DNA from: Cornus controversa
Taxonomy: Eukaryota; Streptophyta; Magnoliopsida; Cornales; Cornaceae
DNA: 64,000 nt
Direction of reading: 5' to 3'
NCBI GenBank assembly: GCA_026545225.1
Contig: CM048845.1
Coordinates: forward strand, 83,417,033 to 83,481,032
Position 1 is the first letter of the stretch; each line of letters starts with the position of its first letter. Positions 12,080 to 25,364 of the stretch are shown one piece after another. The notes under the pieces are model-generated. The model was not told where the DNA came from, made no database searches, and saw only the letters and a list, made by a program, of their open reading frames with translations. The translations under genes and the position numbers were made by a program.

Positions 12080-14010
12080 GCGAGGTTTTGCAGTAGCACT
12101 AACCAAGTCGATGAGCTTTGACTCCAGTGATGGTTGAAGACGAGGATCAACGACGGCTCAGATTCTGACAATGATAAAATCTAAAGAGCTACGAGAAGCT
12201 CTGATGGTCACTCCCACCTCTCTCTCTCTACCATTGTGTTTTTTCTCCCTCTAAAATTCCCAATTTACTCCCCATTTTCTCACTCTAATGCTTTTAGACT
12301 TTTCAAATACAGAATCTTCAATGCATGATCTTGCGATTTCCTCCAATTTTGAGAGCTAAAGCCCAAGTTTTTTGACTCATACTACTCACTGAGTTGGAAC
12401 GGAAATGTTTAAAGTAGTGGAGAGTTCTGTCAATAACGAATATTCATAGGGGCGAAGCCAAAAAAATTAGTTTGGAGATTAACTATATTCTATATACAAA
12501 ATTGAGAAAAATGCAACTTAAATAAATAGACAAAAAAATGATGTGAGAAAGAAAAATATGGAGAAGATTGGAAACGATAAGTTACAAACTAAAAGATAAG
12601 AGGTAAAGAAAAAAATACTGTTAAATAATCAATTTTCCTTCAATAATTAATTATTCCAGTGTTTCATATATTCAATTTTTGGAAAAAGGTTTTGAGTACT
12701 TTGACTTCACTTCGGGAAAGATATATCATTATTATCTAGATGAAAAATAAAAAATAATAATTTTAACTAAACAAAATTTCACATATTTTAACAAAATAAG
12801 ATTATTATTTTAGTAACTTATTAGGGAAGTAGTCATTGAATTTGTAAATTAACAAGTCATAATTAAAACTATTAGCATATATGATATTATTGTTGTTGTT
12901 GACATTCTCACAACAATGTTTCTCTTTCATCCAAATGCTCGAGGACTCACCAATGAAAATTAATTGATATATAATTATAGATTTTTTTTCTTCCTGTAAA
13001 CACCATTTTACAAAAATGTTTGATAAAAAAGTTAAGTTCATGCATTTTTATTAAACATAATAGTACATTAATGTATTTTTTTCTCTTTAATTAATATAAT
13101 AGATATTGTACTTTTGTATATGTAAATGAAATATTAATAAACTTAAATTTTTGTTTCACAAATAGCTAAAAGGTCTGAGTTGAAAATTTCTATTTCAAAT
13201 TCTCTATTTTGGAAAGATTGTGTGTGGTTTGAACATGGCTACAAGAAGCTATGTTGGTCACTTTTCAGATTTATGGAACTTGAGTGTGAGGGTTTGGTTC
13301 CGAGATGGTCTATCTTTCGCAATTAGACGATCCAGGACGAGCTCCGAAGCTCAAAGTGGTGGTGTGATTGGCATTATCGCAAGTGCTGGAAAAGCCACTC
13401 GGTCTATATAACCCTTCATTTGATAAGGACTTCTGTTTGATCGGCAATGAAGACAAAATGGATTTGGCCGTTCGATTGAGATTAATTAAACACATTCCGA
13501 TTATGATATCCTAAATGGGCTCAAAGTCAACGCCGAAGAGTTCATGTCAGAGCATGACCGATGGATTGGCCAGACGCAAGTTTGGCCAACCAAATGACAC
13601 TGTAGCAATACAACAAGATAGTTAAAATTGTGCGACCCAGCATTGGTTAGCTAAGTAGTTGGCTAAATCCAGCCAACCACATAGTTATCCAAATATAATT
13701 ATTTATTTATTTTTTATCTTTTTTTTTTATAAAAATGTGTGCTATGTATATATATATGTGTATCATTTACTTAAATGTCAATAACTTTAACTACAAATTG
13801 AATTTTTTTATGAAACTAATTCTGTTAGAAAAATAATTTTGAGAGCTTTAATTTGAGTACCACTTAAGCTATTTTTTGACTTAAAACGAAAAAATTATGA
13901 ATTTTTCAAGTTAAAATAGTATAAAAAAATTTAATATAAATATGTATATACATAAAATTTTAGATTAATTTAATTGTGTAAGATTATTTAATTGTGTGGG
14001 TAGTGAAAAT
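12080..14010. other. Gene-free stretch with unclassified repeat-like sequence
   Basis: No gene recognised. A TAGGGGCGAAGCCA motif at about 12456 resembles a hAT terminus, but no matching right end was found. 13215-13410 is less AT-rich and has an open frame of about 60 codons without recognisable similarity. Confidence 0.4.
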
Positions 14011-14300
14011 CTGGAGAACCTGTTGTGGAGTCAAAATTTAGAGATTATGATGTGGCTGGCTAAAATTCAAATATGAAAAACCTGTTGTGGAGTCAAAATT
14101 TAGAGATTATGATATAACTGGTTAAAATTCAAATATGAAGAACCTGTTGTGGAGTCAAAATTTAGAGATTATGATGTGGCTGACTAAAATTCAAATTTGG
14201 AGAACCTGTTATGGAGTCAAAATTTAGAGATCCTGACATGATGATGTGACTGGCTAAAATGTTGAGATGGTTAGCTAAAATTCAAATTTAGAGAACCAAA
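14011..14300. repeat. 62-bp tandem repeat, about four copies
   Basis: The unit with CCTGTTGTGGAGTCAAAATT and GGCTAAAATTC recurs with starts about 14019, 14081, 14143 and 14205, an exact 62-bp step, followed by a degenerate fifth part. The copies differ at a few positions. Confidence 0.85.
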
Positions 14301-14338
14301 TTTGGAGATCCCATAGTGGATGCTCTTAGCGGTTAAGA

Positions 14339-14472
14339 GTTTTAGATCTGCTTCATACGTGTGCAAGAGAGTATATATATGTGTATTATGCATACATTTG
14401 GCTTAGTTTTAGATCTGCTTCATATGTGTGCAAGAGAGTATATATATGTGTATTATGTATACATTTGGCTTT
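14339..14472. repeat. 67-bp tandem duplication
   Basis: Two adjacent copies start at 14339 and 14406, each beginning GTTTTAGATCTGCTTCATA and containing a short TATATATGTG run; they differ at only a few bases, so the duplication is recent. Confidence 0.9.
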
Positions 14473-15190
14473 GTTGAAATCAATTCACAAAGAGGGAGAA
14501 AATAGTGGGATCACTTGGATATTATTATCCTTTATTTTGCAATGGATTTATAAAGAGTATTTTAGTCTTTTACACATTACTTTAAAAGAGCACGTGAGAT
14601 ATATATGCAAAATCTTCATTTAATTCAATCGAAAATTAATATAAGAGAGTGATATGATTGAATTTTTTAGTTTGGGGGTTGTTTGATATTTTATTGGATA
14701 GTAGAGGAATTTTTTTTGATTTTAGTTTTATTTATTTATTTGTTTGTTAGTAAAAAAAAAAAATTAATAACATTTAGATTTAATGAGATTATGACTTTAA
14801 ATAAAGCTGAATGAGAATATACTATTTATGAAAAGATGATATTATAAAGTTTATCCCAATTAATTGAAAAAAAAAGGCTTGGTCATAACCTTACAAAATT
14901 TATATAAGTTCAAGCTTGCAAAATATATCGCGTATTATGAGAGACGATCTCATCCGATCAATTGAAGCCCTTAATCAACGGCTTGTAGTCCAAGTGGTAG
15001 TCAAGCCCATCATTGATTTGTCTTGTACGTGGGGACCCCCTCCTTTGAACGAAGCAACCAATATACAACCATGACCATGGTTAATATGCAGTCTATATGT
15101 AGATGTACCACATTGGTTTTGTCAGTAGAAGTAGTGTGCTGACTGACCAAGAATACCTTGTTTGGGTTTTGGGATCAATATCAGAGAAAA

Positions 15191-17929
15191 ATGTGGATTT
15201 TTGGAAGGAAAGGGCCATCTGGGTTCTCAGCTTGCTCTACCGCTGAGGAAGTCACCCAAGGAATTGATGGAACTGGCCTCACAGCTATTGTTACAGGTCT
15301 TGTTCTCATCTGGGTCTTCTTTTATTTTCTTTATCCTTTCTATTTCAATTATTATTTTTTTTTTTTGCATATTCTTTATTATTCTTTGATGGGTTGTTCA
15401 AATATCAATCTAGAAGTGTTCTTTTCATTTTCTGGTTGTTGATATATTTTCTGATTAAAAAATATGGCAAAGATATACAAAAAAAATGATGATCTTTTAC
15501 TTATCTTACCCCCCAAAAAATGATGACCTCTAATCAGGGTAAAGTTTGTTATAGGTGATACTATGAGTACTAGTTACTGATTTTAGGCTATTAGCTTCAG
15601 TTTCAGATTGCTATTTCATGGTATAATCTATATGTGATAGTGGGGAATAGTTTCAAATGACAGTGTGTGCAGTTTTGCATCTGGTTTGTTATGGTAGAAG
15701 AAAGCAATCCATGGTTTTCCATATCTACTTTGTTATAGGTGATACTATGAGTACTAGTTACTGATTTTAGGCTATTAGCTTCAGTTTCAGATTGCTATTT
15801 CATGGTATAATCTATATGTGATAGTGGGGAATAGTTTCAAATGACACTGTGTGCAGTTTTGCATCTGGTTTGTTATGGTAGAAGAAAGCAATCCATGGTT
15901 TTCCATATCTACTTTTTTTTCCCCTGGAAAATAACTTCCTCTATGTTCTTGGAGAGACTTGAATTCTCCATCTTCCGTGCTGAAAGGAGGGGAGATACCA
16001 CTAGGTTACATGCATTGGTATATATATCTACTTAATTAAATTCCATTTTTTTTTTGGATATATTTGGTGACTAATTTGTAGTTATGGACAAAGTTGTGAT
16101 GATTTAAGGGTGATAATAATTGATGATTGTTGGGTGCATCTGGATCCATTATGGTCATATCCATTGGTAATTAATGTGTTATCTAATCTAATACCTGTAT
16201 AAATATATGTAGAATTACTATATTTTATTTTCTATTATATTGTTTTATCTGAAAGATATATAAGTGGCAAAAAGTTGTTTAGCACGAGGTCCTCTATTTG
16301 GCCAATTCTCTCAAACCCCTTTTCTAAGAGTTATCTATAAGTATGCTACTGTACTCAACTTATTTTTTCAGTTCTTATATATGTATATATTGAAATTATC
16401 AAAAGAATTATCAATAGTAAAGTTTAATTATTATAGGTGCCTAAGATATAAAACTACACTACTTTAAAATTTCTAAGTATTTTACTTTACTTCCATTCTC
16501 ACCCTTTCTTTGAAGGGTGTTATTTTATCCGAAAGATATACAAGTGAAAAAAAAGTTGTTTTAAGCACAAATTCTTCTACTTGGCCAATTCTCTCAAACC
16601 CCTTTCTCTAAGAGTTACGTCTAAGTATTTCTTATATATGTATATATTGAAATTATCTATAGTAGAGTTTAATTATTATAGGTGCCTAAGATATAAAACT
16701 ACATTACATTAAAATTTCTGAGTATTCTATTTTACTTCCACTTTCTCCCCTTTCTTTGAAGGCAGAAGTCTTAAAACTGAGACAGTAGCTTTGCAGCATC
16801 AGAGCAAATGCTGGACTGTTAAATGCAGAAAAAAATAATTTCATGAAAGTAGTTTGTTGAGTGAAATGCACCCTCAAAAAATTCCAGAATCTTTAACTTC
16901 TACAAAGAATTTGGTGTCTTGTGTAGTTTCGTTTGGGTTTGTTTCTGCTAGTTGCCATGTACTTGTTGATTTTTCTGAATCTGAAAGCAAGTGTCTTTTG
17001 GAATGATTGGAATTTTATCTCCTTCCTATCTAGCATTTTTAAATGGACTTAAAACTGTTATCGAGTATTCTGATATAAATTGGACAATGTTTCTGATGGT
17101 AGCCTTTCCCACTACTACATCCTTTGTTGTTCTTATGAAGTGGAAAGCTTACAGGACCGGTAGATTCGGAAAGATAGTTAATTCCAAGTCCTGTCTTTCT
17201 ACGCTCCCTTATCTAAGTAATCATGTTTTCTCAATTTCTCTTAAAAATTAAAATTCCAAAACAAAGTTTGCCATTTTAAAGGCATTCTAATTTAATATTG
17301 GTTATATCAATTAGGTTTTTTCTTTCTATTTACCAGAAAGGTATTGTAATTCTGAGCTTGCTATGAATTGCATGCCTCTCTTCCTTTTTTATTTTTGTTT
17401 CTTTTTGGCATTTTTGGTTATTCACATTCTGGCAGGATAAAGATTATTTCAATTACTGTTACTTTAGAAAAAAATAAAGGGCTAAGTGCAAAAAACACCC
17501 TCGTTATATACAAAAATGTGCAAAAAACACCCTCCAATTTAGTACGTGCATATCACCCCCCACTAGTTATCTCCGATGTGCAAATACCCCCTTCCGGCTA
17601 GTTGACCGATATGTTTGACTTAAATTTTTTTTAAAATTCCAAAATTACCGCTTCACCAGTCAGTTAAGACCTGTTTGGCTCTCTCTTATCTACCATAACC
17701 ATATATATATCTATAGGGATGAGAGAGAATCGAAGAGAGAGAACCAAATTCAAACAATTTCATATATATATATATATATATATACACACACTGTTATATA
17801 TCATCATACACACACTCTGTTACACACACATACAATTGGTTATATCATCATATACACACACACTCTGTTTTACGCACACACTGTTAATACAAACAATTTC
17901 ATATAGATATATATATATATTACAGTATG

Positions 17930-17963
<34 letters not shown>

Positions 17964-20900
17964 TATATATCATCATACACACACACACTCTGTTACACAC
18001 ACATACAATTGGTTATATCATCATATACACACACACACTCTGTTATACGCACACACTGTTAATACAAACACTTTCATATATATATATATGTATACACACA
18101 CTGTTATATATCATCATACACACACACTCTGATACACACACATATACTGCTATATATAAACACACATATACATACACTGCTATATATACACACACTGTTA
18201 CATAGAGAGAGAGAACGAGGAGAGAGAATTGTTGAAGAAATACCAATTAATCTACAACAAATGCCCCAATTTATTACTATTAATGAAGAAATAAATAGCA
18301 AGAAATAAATTGTTAAGAGAGAGAGTGAAGATGAGAAGAAAGAGAGAGAAATCGTGGAGAGAGGGTCTCACACAGAGAGAGAGAACGAGGAGAGAGAGAA
18401 TGAGGAGAGAGAGTGTTTTGTTTAGTATTTAATTTTTTTTTATAACATAAGGGTATTTTTGTCATTTCCTATCTCCGGTACCGGAAAATTAACCATTTGT
18501 CCTTATTTGAACAATTTGGAAATTGCAGGGTGTTTTTTGAACATCAGGGGGTGTTTTGCACATTGTTTTACATAGTGGGGTGTTTTTTGCACTTAACCCA
18601 AAAATAAATGGAAAATAATTTATTGGTGTATCTCTATGCTTGGATTCATCCAATTTCAGGAGCATCAAGTGGTATTGGCACTGAGACTACACGTGTCCTT
18701 GCCTTGCATGGTGTACATGTAGTTATGGCTGTAAGAAATATGGATACTGGTAGACAAGTTAAAGAAGCTATACACAAGGAAATCCCAAATGCTAAAATTG
18801 ATGTTATGGAGTTAGACCTCAGCTCAATGGCATCTGTCAGGAAATTTGCATCGGAATACAAGTCCTTGGGTCATCCTTTGAACCTTCTCATGTAAGAATA
18901 CTACGCAGGAGCAGTTGAATGTACTGCTGTCTTGTTAGTGTTATTGTTATTATTTATTTATTTTTGAAACTTTTGAATCACACAGTCTCTCAGGGACCCA
19001 ATGCTACCAGTTCACTTTGAAACTATACAGTAAGTGAAATGTTGTCTTTGTTGTTGGAAGTAACAATGCAGGGGTTATGGCTCCTCCTTTCATGCTCTCC
19101 CATGACAACATAGAACTGCAGTTTGCAACCAACCATTTAGGTACATTACATTTAAGTTGTTTGATGTTTGTCTATAATATGTAAGCTTGTGGGTGCTCCA
19201 AAATTGTTTATGGTAACTGGGTTCAATGGTTTCAAATCCTTAAACATTTAGTTCTAGCGATGATCCATTTTCTATTTTTTTTTTACGGGGAGTGAAAATA
19301 TGAAATAAATTCATTATCAGTTGTTGTCATTGCTATTATGCAAATTGGTTATAGTTTTCTATAAACAAGATAATGAAGAAAGGACAAGGAGTGTAAAAAG
19401 ATAAACCAACACTATGCAATATTTTTTTTATTAGCATGCACCAACAATGACCTTCATCCAAGAGGATCTCTAACAAAGGAATTTCTCAAACATGGGAATG
19501 ACACACGGTTTGTTGTGTGTGTTCAAGAAGTTCCATTTGTTGCATGCTCTGTTCTCTTGAATATTATTATTTTTATTTTTGTAGTGCTACCACATTGATA
19601 TGCTACTTTCCCTCAAATGCACAGAACATGTTGTGCAAATATGAGACAATATATTACCTTTTACAGGTCATTTTCTTTTGACAAATCTTTTGTTGGAGAC
19701 CATGAAAAATACAGCACGTGAAAGCCAGAAAGAAGGAAGGATTGTTAATGTTTCATCAGAGGGCCATAGATTTGCATATCGTGAAGGAATTCGTTTTGAT
19801 AAAATAAATGATGAATCAAGGTAATGTGTGACAACATCTTTCATATGTATCTCTTCAACTTAGTGTTGCTTCTGTAAATTGTTGTTTGTATAAAAATTAG
19901 GTGCTTATTATATTTCTTAAACTCCATTAAAATAAATCATTTTCCTTGATTTATTATTACTTTTCAGTTACAACACCTTATATGCGTATGGACAATCAAA
20001 GCTTTCTAACATATTGCATGCTAATGAGCTGGCAAGGAACTTGAAGGTAATTGGTATATTCTTGGTATTTAACTATCCAATGAATTGGCAGTAGCATAGT
20101 TGAGTTTGATCTTTGAATCATACACCTTTACTATGACCATGTAAAGGGTAATTTTTTTTTTTTTTTGCAAAACTGTGTTCAGTTAATTTCTGACAGCAAA
20201 TTGGTTTTAAAGTGATCTGAAAATTCTTAATCTATAGAACCTAGTAGTATGATGCACTGATGATAAATCAAGAATTGATGTTGCATTGGCACACTAGCAA
20301 TATTTGAAGAATGGCAGTCAACAAGCAATAACTGATGAATTTGAAGAAGAATGAGTATTCCATAAGAAAACACAGAAACATTATCATTCGTGAACATGTG
20401 CTCTTCACTAATGACCCAAATCACAAATTGGAAGAAGCTAATCATGCAAGAATACCGGGATGGTTAACGGTTGACAAAGCCAGAAAATTATTTGAGCGGG
20501 GTGGCCTTGAACAAGGCTAAGCTTCGCTGTAACTGAGGTGAAAGAGCTGATTAGGGCTTTAATCGTCAAGGAGCTTCATGGGGGTGCGACGGTCATGGCA
20601 TCATGCATGTGGGCTCTCTAGTGCTTCAATTAGAGACAGATGTGTGTGGGTTTGCGTTGGCTGGGGTTCATGTATGTTCAGTGGGCTTTACCAAAAACTC
20701 AGTGGAGGCATTACTAGGATTTCAGCAAAAAAAAATTTATAAGTAGGATTTTAGCAAAAATTTAGTTATCTGATATAAAAAAAAAAAAAAATCAATGGGG
20801 CAGACGCCCTCACTCAGCACTATGTACCTTTGTGCCTGAAGGTAACTACATCATCAATGGAAATCTGCTGAGCTTGTTGAATGAAGGCATTGTATTCCTT

Positions 20901-23900
20901 TCTTTGGAGTATCATAGAATCAGTAGTGGAATCATCTCCTAAGACAGTGGGAGGACTCAAATTATGCTGGTAAGAAGTGCTAGCAGCGATCAGTAGTGGA
21001 ATCATCTCCTAAGACAGTGAGAGGACTCAAATTGTGCTGGTGAGAAGTGCTAGCAGCGGAATCATTCATTACTTGATTCTGGACTGGTGTAATGGGCCAT
21101 GTACTTGCCGTCCTACCCAAAAGTTTAAGCTTTTAGGTGGTGCTGCTTACCCCCCTTACAAGCCCAGAACCCATCCCATTCCTACCAGATGTGACAAGAA
21201 TCCGTGACATTGTCCCAGTTTAAGCTTTTAGGTCGAACCACCCTAGTGCTTAAGGCTGCATGATGCTCTTAATGCACATAAACAACATTCTCAGAGCCAC
21301 TGTCCACCAAAGCCTTGAGGGAGGTGGTAGGTCCCCAATTGTAAAGGGTGGTTAGCAACTACACTATTTTTAGTTTAAATGGTTTTCTCCCCTCCAAGGA
21401 TACAGTGGTTTTTTCTGCTTTGGAGATATCATGGTGTCCTAAAACTATTGGTCTAATTGGTTCTAGTCCATTCAGTTGTGCTCTTGTATGTGTCAACCAC
21501 ATACCATTATGGTATCTCCTTCCACCCCAAAGTAGGTGATACAAGGTTCATTTTTATTCTGCATATTTGACATCTTCTCAACTCTTAAGCAGCAATGTTA
21601 GTGATACTTCTAGTAGTTCAGTTTATGTAGGGAAGACAAGATGAGATAGTAGTATGTTTTAAGACTTTCTCCTCTCTCTCTCTCTTAATCCAACTCAAGA
21701 AAGCTTTTTTCTAACTTCCTGGGCTTGGCTACATGAATTTTATTTTTCCATTCCACTCTTTCTATAAGGTTATAGTCTTAGTCAAACCACACGTGATTAT
21801 ATCTTTCATTACTAACTCTACTCGTGTTAATCTTGTTCTTTCCCTTCCCCTTGAGTTACCCTCAATGTGGACCATGCCACTCTACCTAACAGGTGCACAT
21901 AGTGTTTCTTTGCACATGTCCAAACCATTTTAATCGATTTTCTCTTATTTTATCTGCAATTGGTGCTCTACTTCAACCATGGAATTTAAACCCATGCCCT
22001 TTGGGACCTGTACTTGAAACTGGCGCCTTAGACCAACTCTCGACCCTCTATTGCGACTAGCAAAAAATCTTCACTTACAGGAAGCTTTTTTTAAATAATA
22101 ATAACAGTTGACCCCAGATTCTGTTTTATGAGAACTAATCACTCTGTTGAATTGAAACATAATATTTTCTTGCCATTTGGTCTAGTACCATGAAATACCT
22201 CTATAGCTTACTTAAATGCTACTTGCACTAAGAGCAACCTAGTTTGAACAGTACCACTTCAGGAAATTTATCTGTTCGAAGTGATTAACCATGTCAAGTA
22301 GAGACAATTGCCAACCTTGGTTTTCTCTGAAAGTGAATAGTTACATCATCTTTGGGATTGAATGCTGTCTACAATTCTTGTAATTAAGAGTTCATGTAGG
22401 TCTTACCTCATTCAGACGAGGCACTAACGATGACAACAGTTGCCATCGTTTCATACTTAAATAATTGTTACATTATCATGCTTGAGAGAATCTAATTTAC
22501 ATTTTTGGTTCCTTTTTCTACAATTAAACAGGCAGAAGGTGTGGAGATAACGGCCAATTCACTTCATCCTGGAGCTATTGCCACCAATCTTCTGCGTCAC
22601 CATAGTTTTATTGACGGTAAATCTATATGCATTTTACTTGTATCTGTTTCTGCTCTCCAGAAATATATGTGGTCATACTGTGACTTGTCAAGTTGAACCA
22701 ATCCTGTAGTGATTCTCCATTTGTTTAGGATAGTGCAAAGTTTATTAATTTGTATCGGTATAAAATCCTTATTTATGTAAAGTGACATCACCTAGTTGGT
22801 GGCTTTTTTTTTTGGCAAGGGCCGTTATTGGAGAAGATCTATAGTACACCCGGTGTAAATACACGCGCAATAAAACTTATCACGCGTGTTATACACGCAC
22901 GATCCAGTTGTTGGGATTGGTAAACTGGGTATAAATATATCCTTTGGCACTAATTGCACAAAGTGGTTGCTCTCAGGATTTAAATTCCTTCTTGTGTTTG
23001 ACCGTCCAAGCCTTTTGCTACTTTACCAAGCATTGGCCCCCTACCAAATCCTTATTTTTGTACTTTCCGTACTTCTGATTGTGAATAAATTTATTCTACT
23101 CCAAAACTAGCCAAATCTTGTGGATGTCCAGAGTTTACGTTGTACCCATGTGAAGGATTAGTGGATGCAATTCGAAGAGGAGTACAATGTAAGAGATGAT
23201 TTCTGGAAGAAAAAAAAATGTAAATAAAATATATGAAATGAATTAAGTGTAATTTTCTAATAGCACATGTAAACTAATCATTTTTTCTCAGATAACGATT
23301 TGGTAATTCAGAAGTGAGCACCATGTAGATCTCGTGCTAGTTTTTATATTCCCTCTGGCATTATTACACTCATTTATGGTATCATCACTGTATTGGAAGT
23401 GTTCTGTTCATAAAGTTTGGAATGATTCTTGAATTTGATGCATCATTTTTAAAACATATTGCGGCATCTCCAAATGTAACTGGCTCACAAGTTATTTCAT
23501 TTATTTAGTGCATATGAAGTTATATGATTTGGTAATAATGCTCTTGGTTCCATGCATGATGCAGGCATTGCAAATATGATCGGTAAATATGTGCTTAAAA
23601 ATGTTCCGCAGGTATGTTCTCTATTTGTGTGTAGTAGCATACACAGCAGAATTTCTTTGAATGCCATAATTTTCATGTTTCAGAACAAAGATTCTGGTGG
23701 ATTTGCTTGTTTATGTAATATATTTTGTTCAAGATTTTTCTACAACACACTTGGGTGCGACACATTTTGCTTATTAATTTCATTTGTTCCGGTTCTAGGG
23801 AGCGGCAACTACATGCTATGTAGCATTGCACCCACAAGTTAAGGGGGTGAGCGGTGAGTATTTCTTGGACAGTAATCTAGCCAAACCAACTGATTTCGCT

Positions 23901-23972
23901 AAAGATGCAGAACTGGCAAAGAAACTGTGGGATTTCAGTCTGGGCTTGACCGACCCGATCCCAAGTAGTTGA
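15191..23972 (+). CDS. TIC32-like: TIC32-like NADP-dependent short-chain dehydrogenase (complete, 8 exons)
   Basis: Exons 15191-15296, 18660-18891, 19061-19140, 19667-19820, 19968-20046, 22532-22616, 23565-23611 and 23799-23972 join in phase to 318 codons. The start [13 protein letters not shown] followed by [20 protein letters not shown] is the plant TIC32/retinol-dehydrogenase-like N-terminus. Rossmann glycine motif TGASSGIG is at 35-42, NNAG at 114-117, the catalytic Ser region is NVSSEGHR, and the catalytic YxxxK is Y198-GQS-K202. [11 protein letters not shown] and [16 protein letters not shown] are also family signatures. Family knowledge: the pea homologue binds NADPH and calmodulin at the chloroplast inner envelope (Tic complex); other relatives reduce retinal-like or other lipophilic carbonyls, so the substrate is uncertain. 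Introns 1 (3.4 kb) and 5 (2.5 kb) are inflated by repeats. No lesion is seen. Confidence 0.95.
15548..15915. repeat. 184-bp tandem duplication in intron 1 of the dehydrogenase
   Basis: Two consecutive, almost identical copies start at 15548 and 15732 (GTTATAGGTGATACTATGAG) and end before a T-run at 15914. The near-identity indicates a recent event. Confidence 0.95.
15944..16020 (-). mobile_element. Degraded SINE-like fragment
   Basis: On the minus strand there is TAACCTAGTGG (box A-like) and AATTCAAGTCTC (box B-like) about 45 nt apart, like the sequence in the PIP1 intron. Boundaries are unclear. Confidence 0.4.
16241..16762. repeat. Diverged ~280-bp tandem duplication in intron 1
   Basis: Copies at about 16241-16516 and 16517-16762 share GAAAGATATA.AAGTG, TTGGCCAATTCTCTCAAACC, TTATAGGTGCCTAAGATATA and end CCCTTTCTTTGAAGG. 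Small indels make the second copy shorter. Confidence 0.85.
17479..18599. mobile_element. TIR element (1.12 kb) with 9-bp target duplication, microsatellite-filled
   Basis: The ends GGGCTAAGTGCAAAAAACAC and, reversed, GGGTTAAGTGCAAAAAACAC are inverted repeats. AAAAATAAA flanks both sides (17470-17478 and 18600-18608), although the low complexity of this 9-mer weakens it. A 9-bp TSD suggests a Mutator-like origin. No transposase is present. The middle (about 17764-18205) consists of TA/CA microsatellites arranged in a larger repeat of roughly 150-170 bp containing TGTTATATATCATCATACAC. The right part is GA-rich. Internal variants of the terminal motif (near 17520 and 18540) suggest subterminal repeats. 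Confidence 0.8.
20530..21545 (-). pseudogene. Degraded retroelement fragment in intron 5 of the dehydrogenase
   Basis: Broken reading frames on the minus strand include [11 protein letters not shown] at about 21275-21310, which looks like the start of a retroviral-type aspartic protease, and [16 protein letters not shown], which looks like part of a gag-region linker. A 67-bp tandem duplication lies at about 20922-21055. No LTRs were found. The identification rests on short motifs, so it is tentative. Confidence 0.35.
21550..22500. other. Rest of intron 5, no feature recognised
   Basis: AT-rich intron sequence. A tRNA-related scrap may lie at about 21980-22055 (TTAAACCCATGCCC ... TTAGACCAACTCTCG), too decayed to call. 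Confidence 0.3.
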
Positions 23973-24179
23973 GATGATTCGGGGAGTGTTGATTTGTGGA
24001 ATGCTTTGGGCTAAATCTGGAAAGTTATGGAACTCATTTGTGTGATGTAATTTGAAAAACTGGAATTCAGGAACAATTTTATATGTTGAGCTTGAAAGCA
24101 GAAAACAGTTTGAAGCAGAAATTAAAATGTACAAAAATGATATTATTAAGTCATTCCTTTATTATATGGAGATGAATTC

Positions 24180-24990
24180 AACAAATTCTTGTATGTAACC
24201 CCATAGGCACCGGAGGTGCTGTAAGATTTTGAAGATTGCAAACAACTTTACAACCGCAGAATATTAACTTCAACGACATGAAAAAATGGATGGAAAAGAA
24301 TTGTGGACATGTATGCCAAAAGCGTGGGTCGAGTCTAAGTCCAGTATCATCTCTAGGCTCTCTCAGTTCCTCGGCATTTTCAGTGTCAGAATCACTTATT
24401 TCTTTCTATGGAAATTTTCAGATTTGTTTCATTGTAATTACACATAATTGACAAACGTAATCATCCTAGATACAACACCATAGTTCAATTTTTAACCAAA
24501 CATGCATATTAAGTTGCACACTTCGACCCCGAAATGCACATGCTAGCCCATTGAGCATGTCTTGATGCTGAAAATTGAACCCTGTCGAGGCAAGTATTGA
24601 GATCATTCATACCCAAATAACAATTTCCACCCTCCACGAATGACAATTTTGGAAAGAATTTTTTGGGGGAAGAAAATTTGGTTGAATTAGATTTTTAAAT
24701 TAATGCAGTTAAGGTGTAGATACAACAACTTTCCACAGGAGAACCCGTTAAGTTCAAACTGAGCTTTCCTCCATAATCAGCCCAGCAGATTGAACAGGCC
24801 AAGACTGGCACTTCCTCAAATTGCCTTTCGGACAAAATCTGGACTCAGTTTACTTCCCAACCCTCTATACAGCGGTTTCACCTACTTCCCCGCCAGAAGA
24901 GCTAAAAATCATGACAACTGAATCCAAAAAGTAAGAGCTTTTTCAAGATTACTTTGTTTTCATGTATATGATAACTTAAAAATGTACAGT
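24180..24990. other. Intergenic DNA between two convergent genes
   Basis: The dehydrogenase (+) and the YODA-type kinase (-) converge here, so the stretch should contain both 3' ends. No coding sequence recognised. Confidence 0.5.
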
Positions 24991-25364
24991 TCTTTACACT
25001 AGCTGAAAAGATCTTCACTGTAAGGAACTGCCGTATTATGGAGCTCCAGGGGCTGCCTTCTCTCTGTAACATCAAAGTTCAGTTTGTCCAGATCATCTTT
25101 TTCGTCCAAGAAAGATAAAAATGTTATGACACGAAACATAGGAAAAAATTACAGTGCAACTAAAATTGTTAACAGCAATATCACTTACCATAGGAACCGA
25201 GCATGACTACCCAAGCCCAAAATTTAATAATCTCTTCTTCCATTTCAGCTTCAAAAAAGGTGTAATTCAATCAATGGATTGTCTTCTTTCTGTTCCTATT
25301 GCATAAATTCAGAGGGAAGAGATACGCCTGAGAGCCAGCTCTGATCAGGTGCTCCACGTGTAAA

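Noticed and set aside
14011..14300. Regularly spaced repeat that could suggest a CRISPR array
   Set aside because: The 62-bp unit repeats as a whole without unique spacers, and the DNA is plant nuclear sequence.
13548..14330. Possible MITE spanning the 62-bp tandem repeats, from AGAGCATG to a reversed AGAGCATCC end
   Set aside because: Only about 8 bp of terminal match and no target-site duplication.
17719..18301. Several Tyr/Ile/His/Thr-rich frames
   Set aside because: Translations of TA/CA microsatellites; no coding character.
25180..25200. Possible extra splice donor in the YODA 3' UTR (minus strand TATG|gtaagtg)
   Set aside because: The site is good by itself but no clear acceptor could be assigned, and the coding frame already ends with a family-like C-terminus; not annotated as an intron.
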